From Vandammella animalimorsus (GTDB taxonomy: Bacteria > Pseudomonadota > Gammaproteobacteria > Burkholderiales > Burkholderiaceae_C), in NCBI RefSeq assembly GCF_002285265.1, contig NZ_NSJB01000007.1, positions 1 through 64,000 on the forward strand: a stretch of DNA of 64,000 nt. The letters run 5' to 3'. Every line of letters begins with the position of its first letter. Position 1 is the first letter of the stretch. The notes beneath the pieces are model-generated. The model saw only the letters and a program-made list of their open reading frames with translations, was not told the origin of the DNA and ran no database searches. Position numbers and translations under genes: made by a program. Positions 18,342 to 29,268 of the stretch are shown here, piece by piece.

Positions 18342-19460
18342 TCATGCCGCGTGCTGCTCGAACTCGCGCAAATAGGCAATCAGCGCATCGACGCCGGCCT
18401 CGGGCATGGCGTTGTAGAGGCTGGCGCGCATGCCGCCCACGGAGCGGTGGCCTTTGAGCTGCAACAATCCGCGCGCCTGGGCCCCGGCGAGGAAATCGGC
18501 GTTGCGGCTTTCATCGGCCAAGAAGAACGGCGCGTTCATGCGCGAGCGCGCCGCCGGCTGCACGGGGCAGCGGTAAAAGCTGCTGGCGTCCAGAAAGTCA
18601 TACAGCTTGCCGGCCTTGCGGATGTTGCGCGCCTCGATGGCGGCCAGGCCCGTCAAATCGCCTTCTTGCTGGCGCAGCACCCAGTCGAACACCAGCCCAG
18701 CAACGTAAATGCCCCAGGTGGGCGGGGTGTTGTACATGGAATCGTTCTTGGCCACGGTGGCGTAATCGAAGGCGCTGGGGCAGATGGGCAGGGCGTGGCC
18801 GATCAAATCCTCGCGCACGATGACGATGGTCAGGCCCGAAGGGCCAAGGTTTTTCTGCGCCCCGGCAAAGGCCAGGCCGACGCGGCGCCAGTCGATGGGG
18901 CGCGAGGCGATGTGCGAGGAGCAGTCGATCACCAGCGGAATGTCCGCGCCCAGCGCGGCCAGATCGGGCAGCTCGTGGAATTCCACGCCGTGGATGGTTT
19001 CGTTGCTGCAAATGTGCAGATAGGCCGCACCCTTGCTGATCTGCCAGGTGGCAGGCTCAGGAATGGCGGTAAAGCCGCCTGCTTCGCCGCTGGCGGCGCA
19101 GCGGGCGGTGGCGTATTTGGCCGCTTCCTTGAGGGATTTCTGGCTCCAGCCGCCGGTGACGACCACATCCACCACGCCGCCGCGCGAGAGGTTCAGCGGC
19201 ACGAAGGCGTTTTCACCCAGGCCGCCGCCTTGCATGAACAGGATCTTGAAATGCTCGGGCACGGCCAGCAGCGTGCGCAAATCGCGCACGGCTTTTTCAT
19301 AAATGGCGATGAACTCGGGGCCGCGGTGGCTCATCTCCATCACGCCCATGCCGCTGCCGTGCCAGTCGAGCATTTCGGCGGCGGCGGTGTGCAGGACTTC
19401 TTCGGGCAGCACGGCCGGGCCGGCGGAGAAGTTGTAGGGGCGTGGGGCGTTGGTGGGCAT
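18342..19460 (-). CDS. serC: Phosphoserine aminotransferase
   Basis: PLP enzyme of serine and pyridoxine biosynthesis. The 372-residue product has the typical start ([17 protein letters not shown]), the PLP-lysine segment [10 protein letters not shown] and the C-terminal [10 protein letters not shown] motif. Class V fold type I. It opens the serC-pheA-tyrA-aroA-cmk run; it is 39 bases downstream of the alpha/beta hydrolase gene, which separates it from gyrA. Confidence 0.96.
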   Translation of the reverse strand: MPTNAPRPYNFSAGPAVLPEEVLHTAAAEMLDWHGSGMGVMEMSHRGPEFIAIYEKAVRDLRTLLAVPEHFKILFMQGGGLGENAFVPLNLSRGGVVDVVVTGGWSQKSLKEAAKYATARCAASGEAGGFTAIPEPATWQISKGAAYLHICSNETIHGVEFHELPDLAALGADIPLVIDCSSHIASRPIDWRRVGLAFAGAQKNLGPSGLTIVIVREDLIGHALPICPSAFDYATVAKNDSMYNTPPTWGIYVAGLVFDWVLRQQEGDLTGLAAIEARNIRKAGKLYDFLDASSFYRCPVQPAARSRMNAPFFLADESRNADFLAGAQARGLLQLKGHRSVGGMRASLYNAMPEAGVDALIAYLREFEQHAA

Positions 19461-19499
19461 GGTCGGGGTTTAAAAAACAAACGTGGCGGCCTGCGGCGC

Positions 19500-20306
19500 T
19501 CAGCGCTGGCGCGGGCGGCCTTCGGGGTGGGTGAGAAATGCATTGGCGGCGGCCAGAAAGGCCGCCTTGGCTTCGACGTGGGCGCCATGGCCAGCAAAGG
19601 GCAGGCACAGCAGCCCGGCGCCCGCGATGCGCTCGCGCAGCGCCAGGGCCTCGTCCAGCGGCATGTACGGATCGCGGTCGCCGCAGGCGATCAGCACCGG
19701 CGCGCTGATCTGCCGCACCTGCTCGCCGGGGTAGCCGGTGGCCGGGTCGGTGTCCAGCCACAGCGCCCGGATGTCCTCGATCAGCGCCCCCAGATCGGGC
19801 TGGGGGTTGCCGGCCTCGTAGCGCGCCACCACGGCCGGAAAGCGCGCCTGCCAATCGGCCCGGTTCAGGCCATGCAGCAGCGGCAGCGAGGGGTCATCGG
19901 GCAGCAGCCGCCATTGCGAGCCCACCGTGACCAGGGCGCGCACGCGCTGCGGCGCATGCACGGCCAGGCGGTAGCCCACGATGCCGCCATCGCTGAAGCC
20001 CAGCACGCGGGCGCTGGCAATCTGCAATTGATCGAGCGCGGCCAGCACGTCGGCCTGGTATTGCGCGTAGCGCAGCGGCACCGCGCCCCGGCTGGAGCGG
20101 CCCTGGCCGCGCAGCTCCAGCGCAATCAGGCGCAGCTGCTGCGGCAGCTCGGGCACGATGCGGCGAAAGTCGTAGGCATCGCCCAGGCCGCCGTGCAGCA
20201 GCAACAGCGGCTCGCCGGCCGGGTCGCCGGCCTCGGCCACGAACAGCCGGGCATCGCCCACATCCACATAGCGGCTGCGGCGAGCGTCGTAAACCTCATG
20301 GGGCAT
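19500..20306 (-). CDS. Alpha/beta hydrolase
   Basis: A 268-residue cytoplasmic hydrolase of unknown substrate. It shows the oxyanion-hole HGG segment (LLLLHGGLGDAYDF), the nucleophile elbow GFSDGG, an Asp in CGDRDPYM and the catalytic His in AGHGAHVE. The ATG at 20306 is preceded by AAGGAG nine bases away. Its start overlaps the end of the paiB-like gene by 11 bases, so the two are co-translated. These two genes sit between gyrA and serC, which are neighbours or near neighbours in many relatives. Confidence 0.85.
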   Translation of the reverse strand: MPHEVYDARRSRYVDVGDARLFVAEAGDPAGEPLLLLHGGLGDAYDFRRIVPELPQQLRLIALELRGQGRSSRGAVPLRYAQYQADVLAALDQLQIASARVLGFSDGGIVGYRLAVHAPQRVRALVTVGSQWRLLPDDPSLPLLHGLNRADWQARFPAVVARYEAGNPQPDLGALIEDIRALWLDTDPATGYPGEQVRQISAPVLIACGDRDPYMPLDEALALRERIAGAGLLCLPFAGHGAHVEAKAAFLAAANAFLTHPEGRPRQR

Positions 20307-20943
20307 GGGGTGCGCTCCTTTGCATCAGTTGGGCCATCTCGCGCGCCATGGCCGTGCCGTTGGCCTGCAGCCCGGCGATGACGCCTTGCCGGTTGGCCTC
20401 GGGCTGGTTCTGGCTGGCCTTGCATTTGCCTTGCAGGCGGGTGATGACCATTTCGATGCCGACCACGGCGCGCAGCATGGCGTCGATGTAGTCCGCTGGT
20501 GCATCGCCCACGTTCCAGGGCTGGGCCAAGGCGGCTTCTTGCTGCTGCGTCAGCGCCTGCACTTGCTGCATCAGCCACTCGGCATCGCGCACCACGCGCA
20601 GCGCGCCCCAGGCGTGCACGGCCATGTAGTTCCAGGTGGGCACAACTTTGCCGGTTTCGGCCTTGGTGGCGTACCACGCGGGGCTGACGTAAGCCTGCGG
20701 GCCTTGAAAAATCACCAGCGCCTGGGCCCCTTCAGGGTGCTCGCGCCACAGCGGGTTGGCCTTGGCGATGTGGCCGCGCAGCACGCCCAGCTCGCCCTCG
20801 TCGGCGCTCAAGTGCAAGGGAATGTGGTTGGCCTCCAGCGCGCCGCCTTCGGCCAGAGTGACCAGTGTGGCCAGCGGCTGCGCCTGCATCAAGGCGTGCA
20901 GCGCGGCAGTGTCGTTGTGCTGGAAGTGGCGCGGCTGGTACAT
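20296..20943 (-). CDS. PaiB-family FMN-binding protein
   Basis: A 215-residue protein of the PaiB/FMN-binding split-barrel family. It starts MYQPRHF, has the conserved LEANHIPLHL segment, a GHIAKANPLW motif, YVSPAWYATK and VPTWNYMAVHAWG. PaiB of Bacillus subtilis was described as a repressor of sporulation and protease genes; family members elsewhere may be flavin-dependent enzymes, so a regulatory role is not established here. Followed with overlap by the hydrolase. Confidence 0.85.
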   Translation of the reverse strand: MYQPRHFQHNDTAALHALMQAQPLATLVTLAEGGALEANHIPLHLSADEGELGVLRGHIAKANPLWREHPEGAQALVIFQGPQAYVSPAWYATKAETGKVVPTWNYMAVHAWGALRVVRDAEWLMQQVQALTQQQEAALAQPWNVGDAPADYIDAMLRAVVGIEMVITRLQGKCKASQNQPEANRQGVIAGLQANGTAMAREMAQLMQRSAPHAP

Positions 20944-21026
20944 GGCCTGAATGGGGTTGGGGGAAGGGGCGGCCTATGCGGCAAGGGCTGCCAAGGCCAG
21001 CGGCCCCGGCAGCCCTGAAAAGCGCA

Positions 21027-23771
<2,745 letters not shown>

Positions 23772-23810
23772 GACACCCCAGCAAGTACACAAGATAAGAA
23801 ACAGCCGGCT

Positions 23811-23816
23811 ATTGTA
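23811..23816 (-). promoter_or_regulatory. Candidate gyrA -10 box
   Basis: On the minus strand TACAAT lies about 40 bases before the gyrA ATG, in a locally AT-richer stretch. The -35 region does not match the consensus well. Confidence 0.4.
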
Positions 23817-24007
23817 GCCCTGCACCCAATGTTGCAGCCTAGCAACACAGCAGCCGAGTTTGCGCCCTTGTGCCGCGCCACAGGGCATTAACAGTGGCAA
23901 GCGCGCAATGCGCTATGGCACAATCGGCCCCAGCGTTCTTGGTGCAAGCACCGAAAACGTTCTTTTTTCGCAGCGAGGCTGCGGCCCTTTCCCCCAAGAG
24001 GAGAACT

Positions 24008-24697
24008 ATGAAGAAACTCAACAAAGTGGCGGTTTTGTTTGCCTCTGCTGCACTCGCAACAGCCGCCGCACACGCACAGACCACCCTGGCCAACGGCTCC
24101 CAAGTTCGCGTGCAAGCTGCCGATGGCGGCAACGTGATCGACAACTGGCAAAACGGCAGCGGCGAGCTGATCTGGGTCAACGGCACCAACGAATTGTGCT
24201 GGCGCAATGCTTTCTGGACGCCCGCCACCGCCGCTCTGGGCTGCGATGGCGCCCTGGTTGCCAAGGCTCCGGAACCTGCTCCGCAAACGCCTCCCCCGCC
24301 TCCGCCTGCTCCTGAGCCCCAGTGGATCAAGGAAACCTTCGCTGCTGACGCGTTCTTCGACTTCGACAAGTCCACGCTCAAGCCCGAAGGCCGCGCCAAG
24401 CTCGACGAGCTGGCCCGCCGCGTGCAGTCCGAAAACTTCCGCCTGGAAGTCATCGTTGCTGCCGGCCACACCGACTCCATCGGCTCCGACAAGTACAACC
24501 AAGGTCTGTCCGAGCGCCGCGCTGCCACTGTCAAGGCCTACCTGGTCAACAAGGGCATCGACGCCAACCGCATCTACGCCGAAGGCAAGGGCGAGAAGCA
24601 GCCTGTGGCCACCAACAAGACCCGCGAAGGCCGCGCACAGAACCGTCGCGTGGAAATCGAAGTGGTCGGCACCGCACTGGAGCAGCGCGTGCGCTGA
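24008..24697 (+). CDS. OmpA-family outer-membrane protein
   Basis: Likely major outer-membrane lipoprotein-like or peptidoglycan-associated porin-family protein. The 229-residue product has a signal peptide ending AHAQ, a 75-residue N-terminal domain too short for an eight-stranded barrel, a Pro-rich linker (PPPPPPAPEP), and a C-terminal OmpA domain (FDFDKSTLKPEGRAKLDEL, HTDSIGSDKYNQGLSERRA, NRRVEIEV) that binds peptidoglycan. GAGGAG stands six to seven bases before the ATG, indicating strong translation. It is divergent from gyrA and has its own terminator. Confidence 0.9.
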   Translation: MKKLNKVAVLFASAALATAAAHAQTTLANGSQVRVQAADGGNVIDNWQNGSGELIWVNGTNELCWRNAFWTPATAALGCDGALVAKAPEPAPQTPPPPPPAPEPQWIKETFAADAFFDFDKSTLKPEGRAKLDELARRVQSENFRLEVIVAAGHTDSIGSDKYNQGLSERRAATVKAYLVNKGIDANRIYAEGKGEKQPVATNKTREGRAQNRRVEIEVVGTALEQRVR

Positions 24698-24717
24698 TCC
24701 CGGCCCCGCCGCCATTC

Positions 24718-24754
24718 AAAAGCCCCTGCATGCCCAGCCTGCAGGGGCTTTTTT
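24718..24754 (+). terminator. Rho-independent terminator of the ompA gene
   Basis: AAAAGCCCCTGCA and TGCAGGGGCTTTT form a 13-bp stem with a 9-base loop, followed by further T residues. It starts 20 bases after the stop codon. Confidence 0.95.
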
Positions 24755-24827
24755 GCGCCCTGCCCCGCTGCCCTCCTCTGGGAACAGCCCCCTTTCTTGA
24801 GTCGCTTTTCGCAGCACTGCTTGCGGG

Positions 24828-24833
24828 CATAAT
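24828..24833 (+). promoter_or_regulatory. -10 box abutting the ubiG start codon
   Basis: CATAAT ends six bases before the ubiG ATG. With usual spacing the transcript would begin at or next to the ATG, so the mRNA may be leaderless. There is no Shine-Dalgarno sequence between the box and the ATG. Confidence 0.5.
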
Positions 24834-24839
24834 CGCCGC

Positions 24840-25565
24840 ATGGACTCCACCCCCTTCCCAGACAACGCCGACGCGGGCGAGCTGAAAAAATTCTCCGACC
24901 TGGCCCACAAATGGTGGGACCCTGACGGCGAATTCCGCCCGCTGCACGCCATCAACCCATTGCGCCTGGACTGGATCGTGCAAACCGCAGGCAGTCTGCA
25001 AGGCCGGGCCATCGTCGACGTCGGCTGCGGCGGCGGCATCCTGGCCGATGCCATGGCGCGCGCTGGCGCCGCGCGGGTGCTGGGCATTGATCTGGCCGAC
25101 AAATCTCTGAGCGTGGCACGCCTGCACGCGCTGGAGGCCCAAACCCCCAACATCGAATACCGCGCCATCAGCGCCGAAGCCCTGGCAGCCGAGCAGCCCG
25201 CACAGTTCGACGTGGTCACCTGCATGGAAATGCTCGAGCACGTGCCCGACCCTGCCGCCATCGTGCAGGCCTGCGCCGACATGGCCAAGCCCGGCGGCTG
25301 GCTGTTCTTCTCCACCATCAACCGCAACGCCAAATCCTGGCTGTTTGCCATCCTCGGCGCCGAATACATCCTGCGCCTGCTGCCGCGCGGCACCCATTCG
25401 CACGCCAAGTTCATCACCCCTGCCGAGCTGAGCAGTTGGCTGCGCCGCAGCGATTTGGATCTACAGGCCAGCAAGGGGCTGCAATACAACCCCTTGACCG
25501 GCCGCTACTGGCTCAGCGACAACACCGACGTCAACTACATGCTGGCAGCACGCAAGCCAGGCTGA
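24840..25565 (+). CDS. ubiG: 3-demethylubiquinol / 2-polyprenyl-6-hydroxyphenol O-methyltransferase
   Basis: Carries out both O-methylations in ubiquinone synthesis. The 241-residue product matches UbiG throughout: ELKKFSDLAHKWWDP at the start, the Gly-rich SAM motif VDVGCGGGILADAMA, VVTCMEMLEHVPDP, and GTHSHAKFITPAEL. The gph gene usually follows ubiG directly; here a palindromic element and a membrane-protein gene lie between. Confidence 0.95.
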   Translation: MDSTPFPDNADAGELKKFSDLAHKWWDPDGEFRPLHAINPLRLDWIVQTAGSLQGRAIVDVGCGGGILADAMARAGAARVLGIDLADKSLSVARLHALEAQTPNIEYRAISAEALAAEQPAQFDVVTCMEMLEHVPDPAAIVQACADMAKPGGWLFFSTINRNAKSWLFAILGAEYILRLLPRGTHSHAKFITPAELSSWLRRSDLDLQASKGLQYNPLTGRYWLSDNTDVNYMLAARKPG

Positions 25566-25590
25566 TGGCAGGCCCGCCCTCGCCGACCAA

Positions 25591-25748
25591 GGGCCTGTTC
25601 AAAGTCTGAGCGCGAGCAAGCAGAAAGTGGCTTGGGATGGACGCAAGGCGCACAGCACAGTCGAGCCCGCCCTCACGGTTTGCGTGCGCCGCATCGCCCC
25701 ATCCGCTTTCCCGCCAATTGCCATGCGCCGAGACTTTGAGGGTGCAGG
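25591..25748. repeat. Imperfect palindromic element, family A copy 1
   Basis: The left end GGGCCTGTTCAAAGTCT (25591-25607) is matched in inverted form by AGACTTTGA...GCAGG at the right end (25731-25748). The inner halves also align as inverted copies, for example GCGAGCAAGCAGAAAGTGG against the reverse complement of the right half. A second related copy is at 48267-48432. No coding sequence is credible within it. It looks like a small palindromic repeat (MITE- or REP-like) inserted after ubiG. Confidence 0.65.
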
Positions 25749-25784
25749 TCTCTTGCGCACACCAGCCAATACAGCACCACAGCC

Positions 25785-27533
25785 ATGCCATTTCCCACGC
25801 AGCTTGCCATGCGCCGAATCCTGACCTGCTTGAGTCTGTGCTATTTCACCGTGATGTTGGGCACGGCAATCTTCGGCGTCACCGAGAGCTACACCGGCCT
25901 GCCCTGGTGGGACAGCTGGCATGCCATCAACGGCTTCTATCTGCACGCCGCCACTGGCGATCTCAGCGCCTGGCTGGAGCATGGCAATGAGCACCGCTTC
26001 GTGCTCTCTCGGCTGCTGTACTGGGTCGAGATGCATTTCTTCGGCAGCTTCCAGTTTCTGCTGCTGTGCAACTTCCTGCTGATTGGCTGCCTGATCGCAC
26101 TGTTTTGGCAGCTGTTCAAGTCACCGCTCATTGCCGAGCGCCCCATCCTCTCCAAGAAGGCCTGGCTGCTGTTGCTCTGCGCCACGCTGTTTTCCTGGGT
26201 ACAGGCCGAGAACTTGACTTGGGAGCTCGTCAGCCACGTCTACCAGGCCTTTGCGGTGCCGCTGGCTGCTTTTCTTTGTCTGGCGCGCTATCTGCAATCG
26301 GCGCGCGCTGGCTGGTTTTGGCTGGCCGCCTTGCTGGGGGCGGCAGCCACGCTGACCATGGCCAATGGCATTCTGGCCCTGCCGCTCATGGCATTGTGGC
26401 TGCTGCTCAGCCGCCGCCCCAGGGCAGCGCTGGCGCTGGGCATACTGGGCGCTGTCACCACAGGCCTGTATTTCTACGGCTTTGAGAACACACCGCCGCA
26501 CCCCAACGGCATGCGCGCCAATCTGCTTGAGCACCCACTGGAGCTGCTGCAGTTCATACTCATTTATTTTGGCAGCCCGGTGCGCTACATCAGCAACCTC
26601 AGCCCCTGGGCATCCAGCGCAGCACTGGCCATCGGCCTGCTGTTTGCCGTGCTGACGCTGTGGGCCCTGTGGCATGAAATGCGCCATTTCGGCGTGGGCG
26701 CCTCCAATGCCTTGCACTGGGCGCTGTTGATGTTCATCGTCTACATCGGCGGCTCGGCCTTTGCCTCTGCACTGGGCCGACTGGGCTATGGCCTCGTCGC
26801 CGCCATGGCCTCACGCTATACCACATCGACCCTGCTGGCCTGGATCGCACTGCTGCTCTGGATGTATGCACGCCTGCCCGCCAGATTCTCCTCCCCATGG
26901 CCGATGCGCAGCACTGCATTGGTGATCTACGTCATCTCATTGGCCGTGCTGCTGCCCTACCAGTTCCGCGCCATCACCTCCCCCGATTTGGCCACAATGC
27001 GCCGAGAACGCGAACGCGCCGCACTGGCCATGGCGCTGGGCATCCGCGATGCCCAGGCCATTTCGTTCATCCACTTCTCTGCCGAGTACGGCATTGAGCA
27101 ATCACAAAGGTACATCGCCCACGGCCTTGGCGTGCACGGCCAGCCGCCTTACGCATTACTGGCCAAACACCAGCAATGGCAAACACCTTTGCCCCCGCCA
27201 GAGTCTCGCTGCAGCGCCAGTACCATCGAACTCCAAGCGGTTGCGCAAACGGCGTATTGGCGCATCAATGGCCAGCTTCAGGACATGCCCCACGCTCGCC
27301 GCACCAGCCATACCCCGCGCCTGATCCACATCCAGCAAGATGGCCGCATTGTTGGATATGCCCTGCTGCCGCGCCCCACATTCAGCCAAACATTGATGTC
27401 ACCCTCCACATCGACCCCATTCTTCGGCTATCTGCGCGCCCAGGCGCTGGATCACCCAACAAAGACGGTTCAACTCGTGCTGGACGAAACCTGCAGCGCC
27501 AACGCCGCCCTGCCGGCAGTGACCACCCCATAA
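25785..27533 (+). CDS. Polytopic membrane protein, uncharacterised (possible GT-C-type)
   Basis: A 582-residue inner-membrane protein with about ten or more hydrophobic helices, a first loop containing TGLPWWDSWHAINGFY and a second with WLEHGNEHRFVLSRLLYWVE, and a soluble C-terminal domain of about 130 residues. The acidic first loop and helix layout recall GT-C glycosyltransferases, but no family motif is certain. Its base composition is less GC-rich than neighbours and it separates ubiG from gph, which suggests acquisition. An ATG at 25809 (MRRILTC) could be the real start. No relative is obvious elsewhere in the window; the protein at 7662-9227 has similar topology only. Confidence 0.65.
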   Translation: MPFPTQLAMRRILTCLSLCYFTVMLGTAIFGVTESYTGLPWWDSWHAINGFYLHAATGDLSAWLEHGNEHRFVLSRLLYWVEMHFFGSFQFLLLCNFLLIGCLIALFWQLFKSPLIAERPILSKKAWLLLLCATLFSWVQAENLTWELVSHVYQAFAVPLAAFLCLARYLQSARAGWFWLAALLGAAATLTMANGILALPLMALWLLLSRRPRAALALGILGAVTTGLYFYGFENTPPHPNGMRANLLEHPLELLQFILIYFGSPVRYISNLSPWASSAALAIGLLFAVLTLWALWHEMRHFGVGASNALHWALLMFIVYIGGSAFASALGRLGYGLVAAMASRYTTSTLLAWIALLLWMYARLPARFSSPWPMRSTALVIYVISLAVLLPYQFRAITSPDLATMRRERERAALAMALGIRDAQAISFIHFSAEYGIEQSQRYIAHGLGVHGQPPYALLAKHQQWQTPLPPPESRCSASTIELQAVAQTAYWRINGQLQDMPHARRTSHTPRLIHIQQDGRIVGYALLPRPTFSQTLMSPSTSTPFFGYLRAQALDHPTKTVQLVLDETCSANAALPAVTTP

Positions 27534-27555
27534 CGCACCCGCCCCAACACCCGCC

Positions 27556-28233
27556 ATGCCACCGCTGCGCCACCCAGACATTCGCGCCGTCTTGTTCGAT
27601 CTCGACGGCACCCTGATCGACAGCGCCGTTGAACTGGCCCAGGCTCTGAACCAGATGCGCGCCCGACGCGGGCTGCCCGCCCTGCCCGTGCAGCGCTATC
27701 GCCCCCACGTGGGCAGCGGCGCGCGCGGGCTGCTGCCCATCGGCCTGGACACAGGCCCTGCACACACCGCATTCGAAGCGCTGCGCGATGAATTCTTCGA
27801 CACCTACGCCGAGTGCCTGGGCGCAGGCACCCAGCCTTTCGAAGGCGTCGCGCCCATGCTGCAGCGGCTGCAGGCGCGCGGCATCCGCTGGGGCATCGTC
27901 ACCAACAAAATCGAGCGCTTTGCGCGCCCCATCGTCGCCCAGACCCCGGCGCTGGCGCACTGCGCCGCGCTCGTGGCCGGCGACACCACCGCCCACACCA
28001 AGCCCCACCCCGAGCCCCTGCTGGAAGCCGCCCGGCGCTTGGCCATCGCACCGGCGCGCTGCATCTACGTCGGCGACGACCCGCGCGACATGCAAGCCGG
28101 CCGCAGCGCCGGCATGGGCACCATCGCCGCCCTGTACGGCTACATCGCCCCAGGCGAAGACCCCGCGCAATGGGCCGCCGACCACAGCATCCAGGCACCG
28201 ATGGAACTTCTGCAAAAACTGGGAATCGACTAG
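27556..28233 (+). CDS. gph: Phosphoglycolate phosphatase (HAD family)
   Basis: HAD-superfamily phosphatase acting on 2-phosphoglycolate. The 225-residue product has motif I LFDLDGTLIDS, motif II VTNK, the lysine in HTKPHPEPL and motif IV GDDPRDMQAG. Length and cap match Gph. The stop codon TAG at 28231 is the first half of the TAGAAT hexamer that probably serves as the ssrA -10 box. Confidence 0.9.
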   Translation: MPPLRHPDIRAVLFDLDGTLIDSAVELAQALNQMRARRGLPALPVQRYRPHVGSGARGLLPIGLDTGPAHTAFEALRDEFFDTYAECLGAGTQPFEGVAPMLQRLQARGIRWGIVTNKIERFARPIVAQTPALAHCAALVAGDTTAHTKPHPEPLLEAARRLAIAPARCIYVGDDPRDMQAGRSAGMGTIAALYGYIAPGEDPAQWAADHSIQAPMELLQKLGID

Positions 28234-28236
28234 AAT
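28231..28236 (+). promoter_or_regulatory. Candidate ssrA -10 box overlapping the gph stop
   Basis: TAGAAT lies 12 bases before the first base of the tmRNA. A -35 hexamer is weak (TTCTGC at the right distance). Confidence 0.5.
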
Positions 28237-28248
28237 CGCTTTTTCTTC

Positions 28249-28621
28249 GGGGCTGTCCTGGTTTCGACGTGGGTACGGATCTGGAGTGGCGCATGCCGAG
28301 CTTGAGTCACGCTCGTAAATCTCGATTCACTAAACTAACTGCAAACGACGATCGTTTCGCACTCGCCGCCTAAATCCGGCGAGACTTGCAACAGCACGCT
28401 GATGGGCTGGGCCAAAACCGCAAGGTGATGGCTGCAAGTGAATTCACATCAGCTGGCCGCATGCCGGGCATCTTGGCATGTGGCGAGATCCAAGGATGCT
28501 GGCCTGATCGATAGCGTGTGGCTGCGCGATCGACCCGGCGAGATCAAAACAGACCACTAAGCATGTAGAACTGCCCGGCAAAGGCTTGCGGACGCGGGTT
28601 CAACTCCCGCCAGCTCCACCA
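28249..28621 (+). ncRNA. ssrA: Transfer-messenger RNA
   Basis: Rescues stalled ribosomes with SmpB. The 5' end GGGGCTGTCCTGG and 3' end ...CGGGTTCAACTCCCGCCAGCTCCACCA pair to form the tRNA-Ala-like acceptor, and the T-loop GGTTCAACTCCC is present. The tag reading frame at about 28342-28374 encodes ANDDRFALAA followed by TAA; tags of relatives end in the same ALAA. The 3' end is followed by island sequence, as expected if it served as an integration site. Confidence 0.96.
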
Positions 28622-28632
28622 ATACCTTGTAC

Positions 28633-28668
28633 AAAGGCCGCCAGGAAAGACCACCTGGCGGCCTTTTT
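28633..28668 (+). terminator. ssrA terminator
   Basis: AAAGGCCGCCAGG and CCTGGCGGCCTTT make a 13-bp stem with an 8-base loop, followed by TT, located 11 bases after the CCA end. Confidence 0.93.
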
Positions 28669-28735
28669 CATTGGCAAATCAAGGCATTACACAGCAGGGA
28701 AGTACAAGGAAGAACATTGACAGCCAGAGCAAGAC

Positions 28736-28802
28736 CGGGGAACATATCGGGGAACAAAAGCCATTTTTGCCCCGGCCACCGGGGAACAAGATACCGGGGA
28801 AC
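28736..28802 (+). repeat. Four CGGGGAAC direct repeats upstream of an integrase
   Basis: CGGGGAAC occurs at 28736, 28748, 28780 and 28795, all in the same orientation. Short direct repeats just upstream of P4-type integrase genes commonly are arm-type binding sites for the integrase, and the fourth is 5 bases from the integrase remnant. This is inference from position and form. Confidence 0.6.
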
Positions 28803-28806
28803 GCTC

Positions 28807-29268
28807 ATACTGACCGATGCCAAATGCCGAAATGCCGCGTGCCCGCCAGACAAAAAGCGGGCGCGTCTGACCGATGGCGGGGGCCTGTACCTGGAGGTGT
28901 CCCCAGCGGGCAGCAAGCGATGGTTCATGAAGCTGTACGCTGGCGGCAAGGAAACCCGGCTGGCGCTGGGCAGCTATCCCTCTGTGAGCCTTGCCGATGC
29001 CCGCAAGGCCCGTGATGCGGCCAGGCTGCAAAAGGCCGAGGGCATCGACCCCATTCAGACCCGCAAGGCGCAAAAGCTCAAGGCATGCAACCCGGCAGGC
29101 GATACCTTACAGGCCGTGGCCATGGAGTGGTTCGAGAAACAAGAAGCCCAATGGAGCCCAGCCCACGCCACACGGGCCAAGCGCCAACTTGAGCGTGACC
29201 TGTTCCCCTGGCTGGGTGGGCGCAGGCTGGCCGCTGGCGCAAAGGTGCTGCAGCGCACGCGAGCCTGA
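28807..29268 (+). pseudogene. Truncated P4-type tyrosine integrase (N-terminal part)
   Basis: The frame holds the arm-binding domain (DUF4102-like) of prophage/island integrases: LTDGGGLYLEVSPAGSKRWF, RLALGSYPSVSLADARKARD, GIDPIQTRK, then the start of the core-binding domain (SPAHATRAKRQLERDLFPWLGGRR). It breaks off after about 140 of some 400 residues; the catalytic Arg-His-Tyr domain is absent. The natural start, normally ATG before LTD, reads ATA here, so expression is doubtful. Its place next to ssrA identifies the site of a former integration. Confidence 0.85.

Noticed and set aside
25785-27533. Close homologue of the membrane protein at 7662-9227
   Set aside because: Both have many helices and an acidic first loop, but no shared stretch beyond a few residues was found; only topology is similar.
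28627-28806. Extension of the integrase frame upstream to the ssrA terminator
   Set aside because: The residues before LTD are encoded by the ssrA terminator and the repeat region and show no similarity to integrases.
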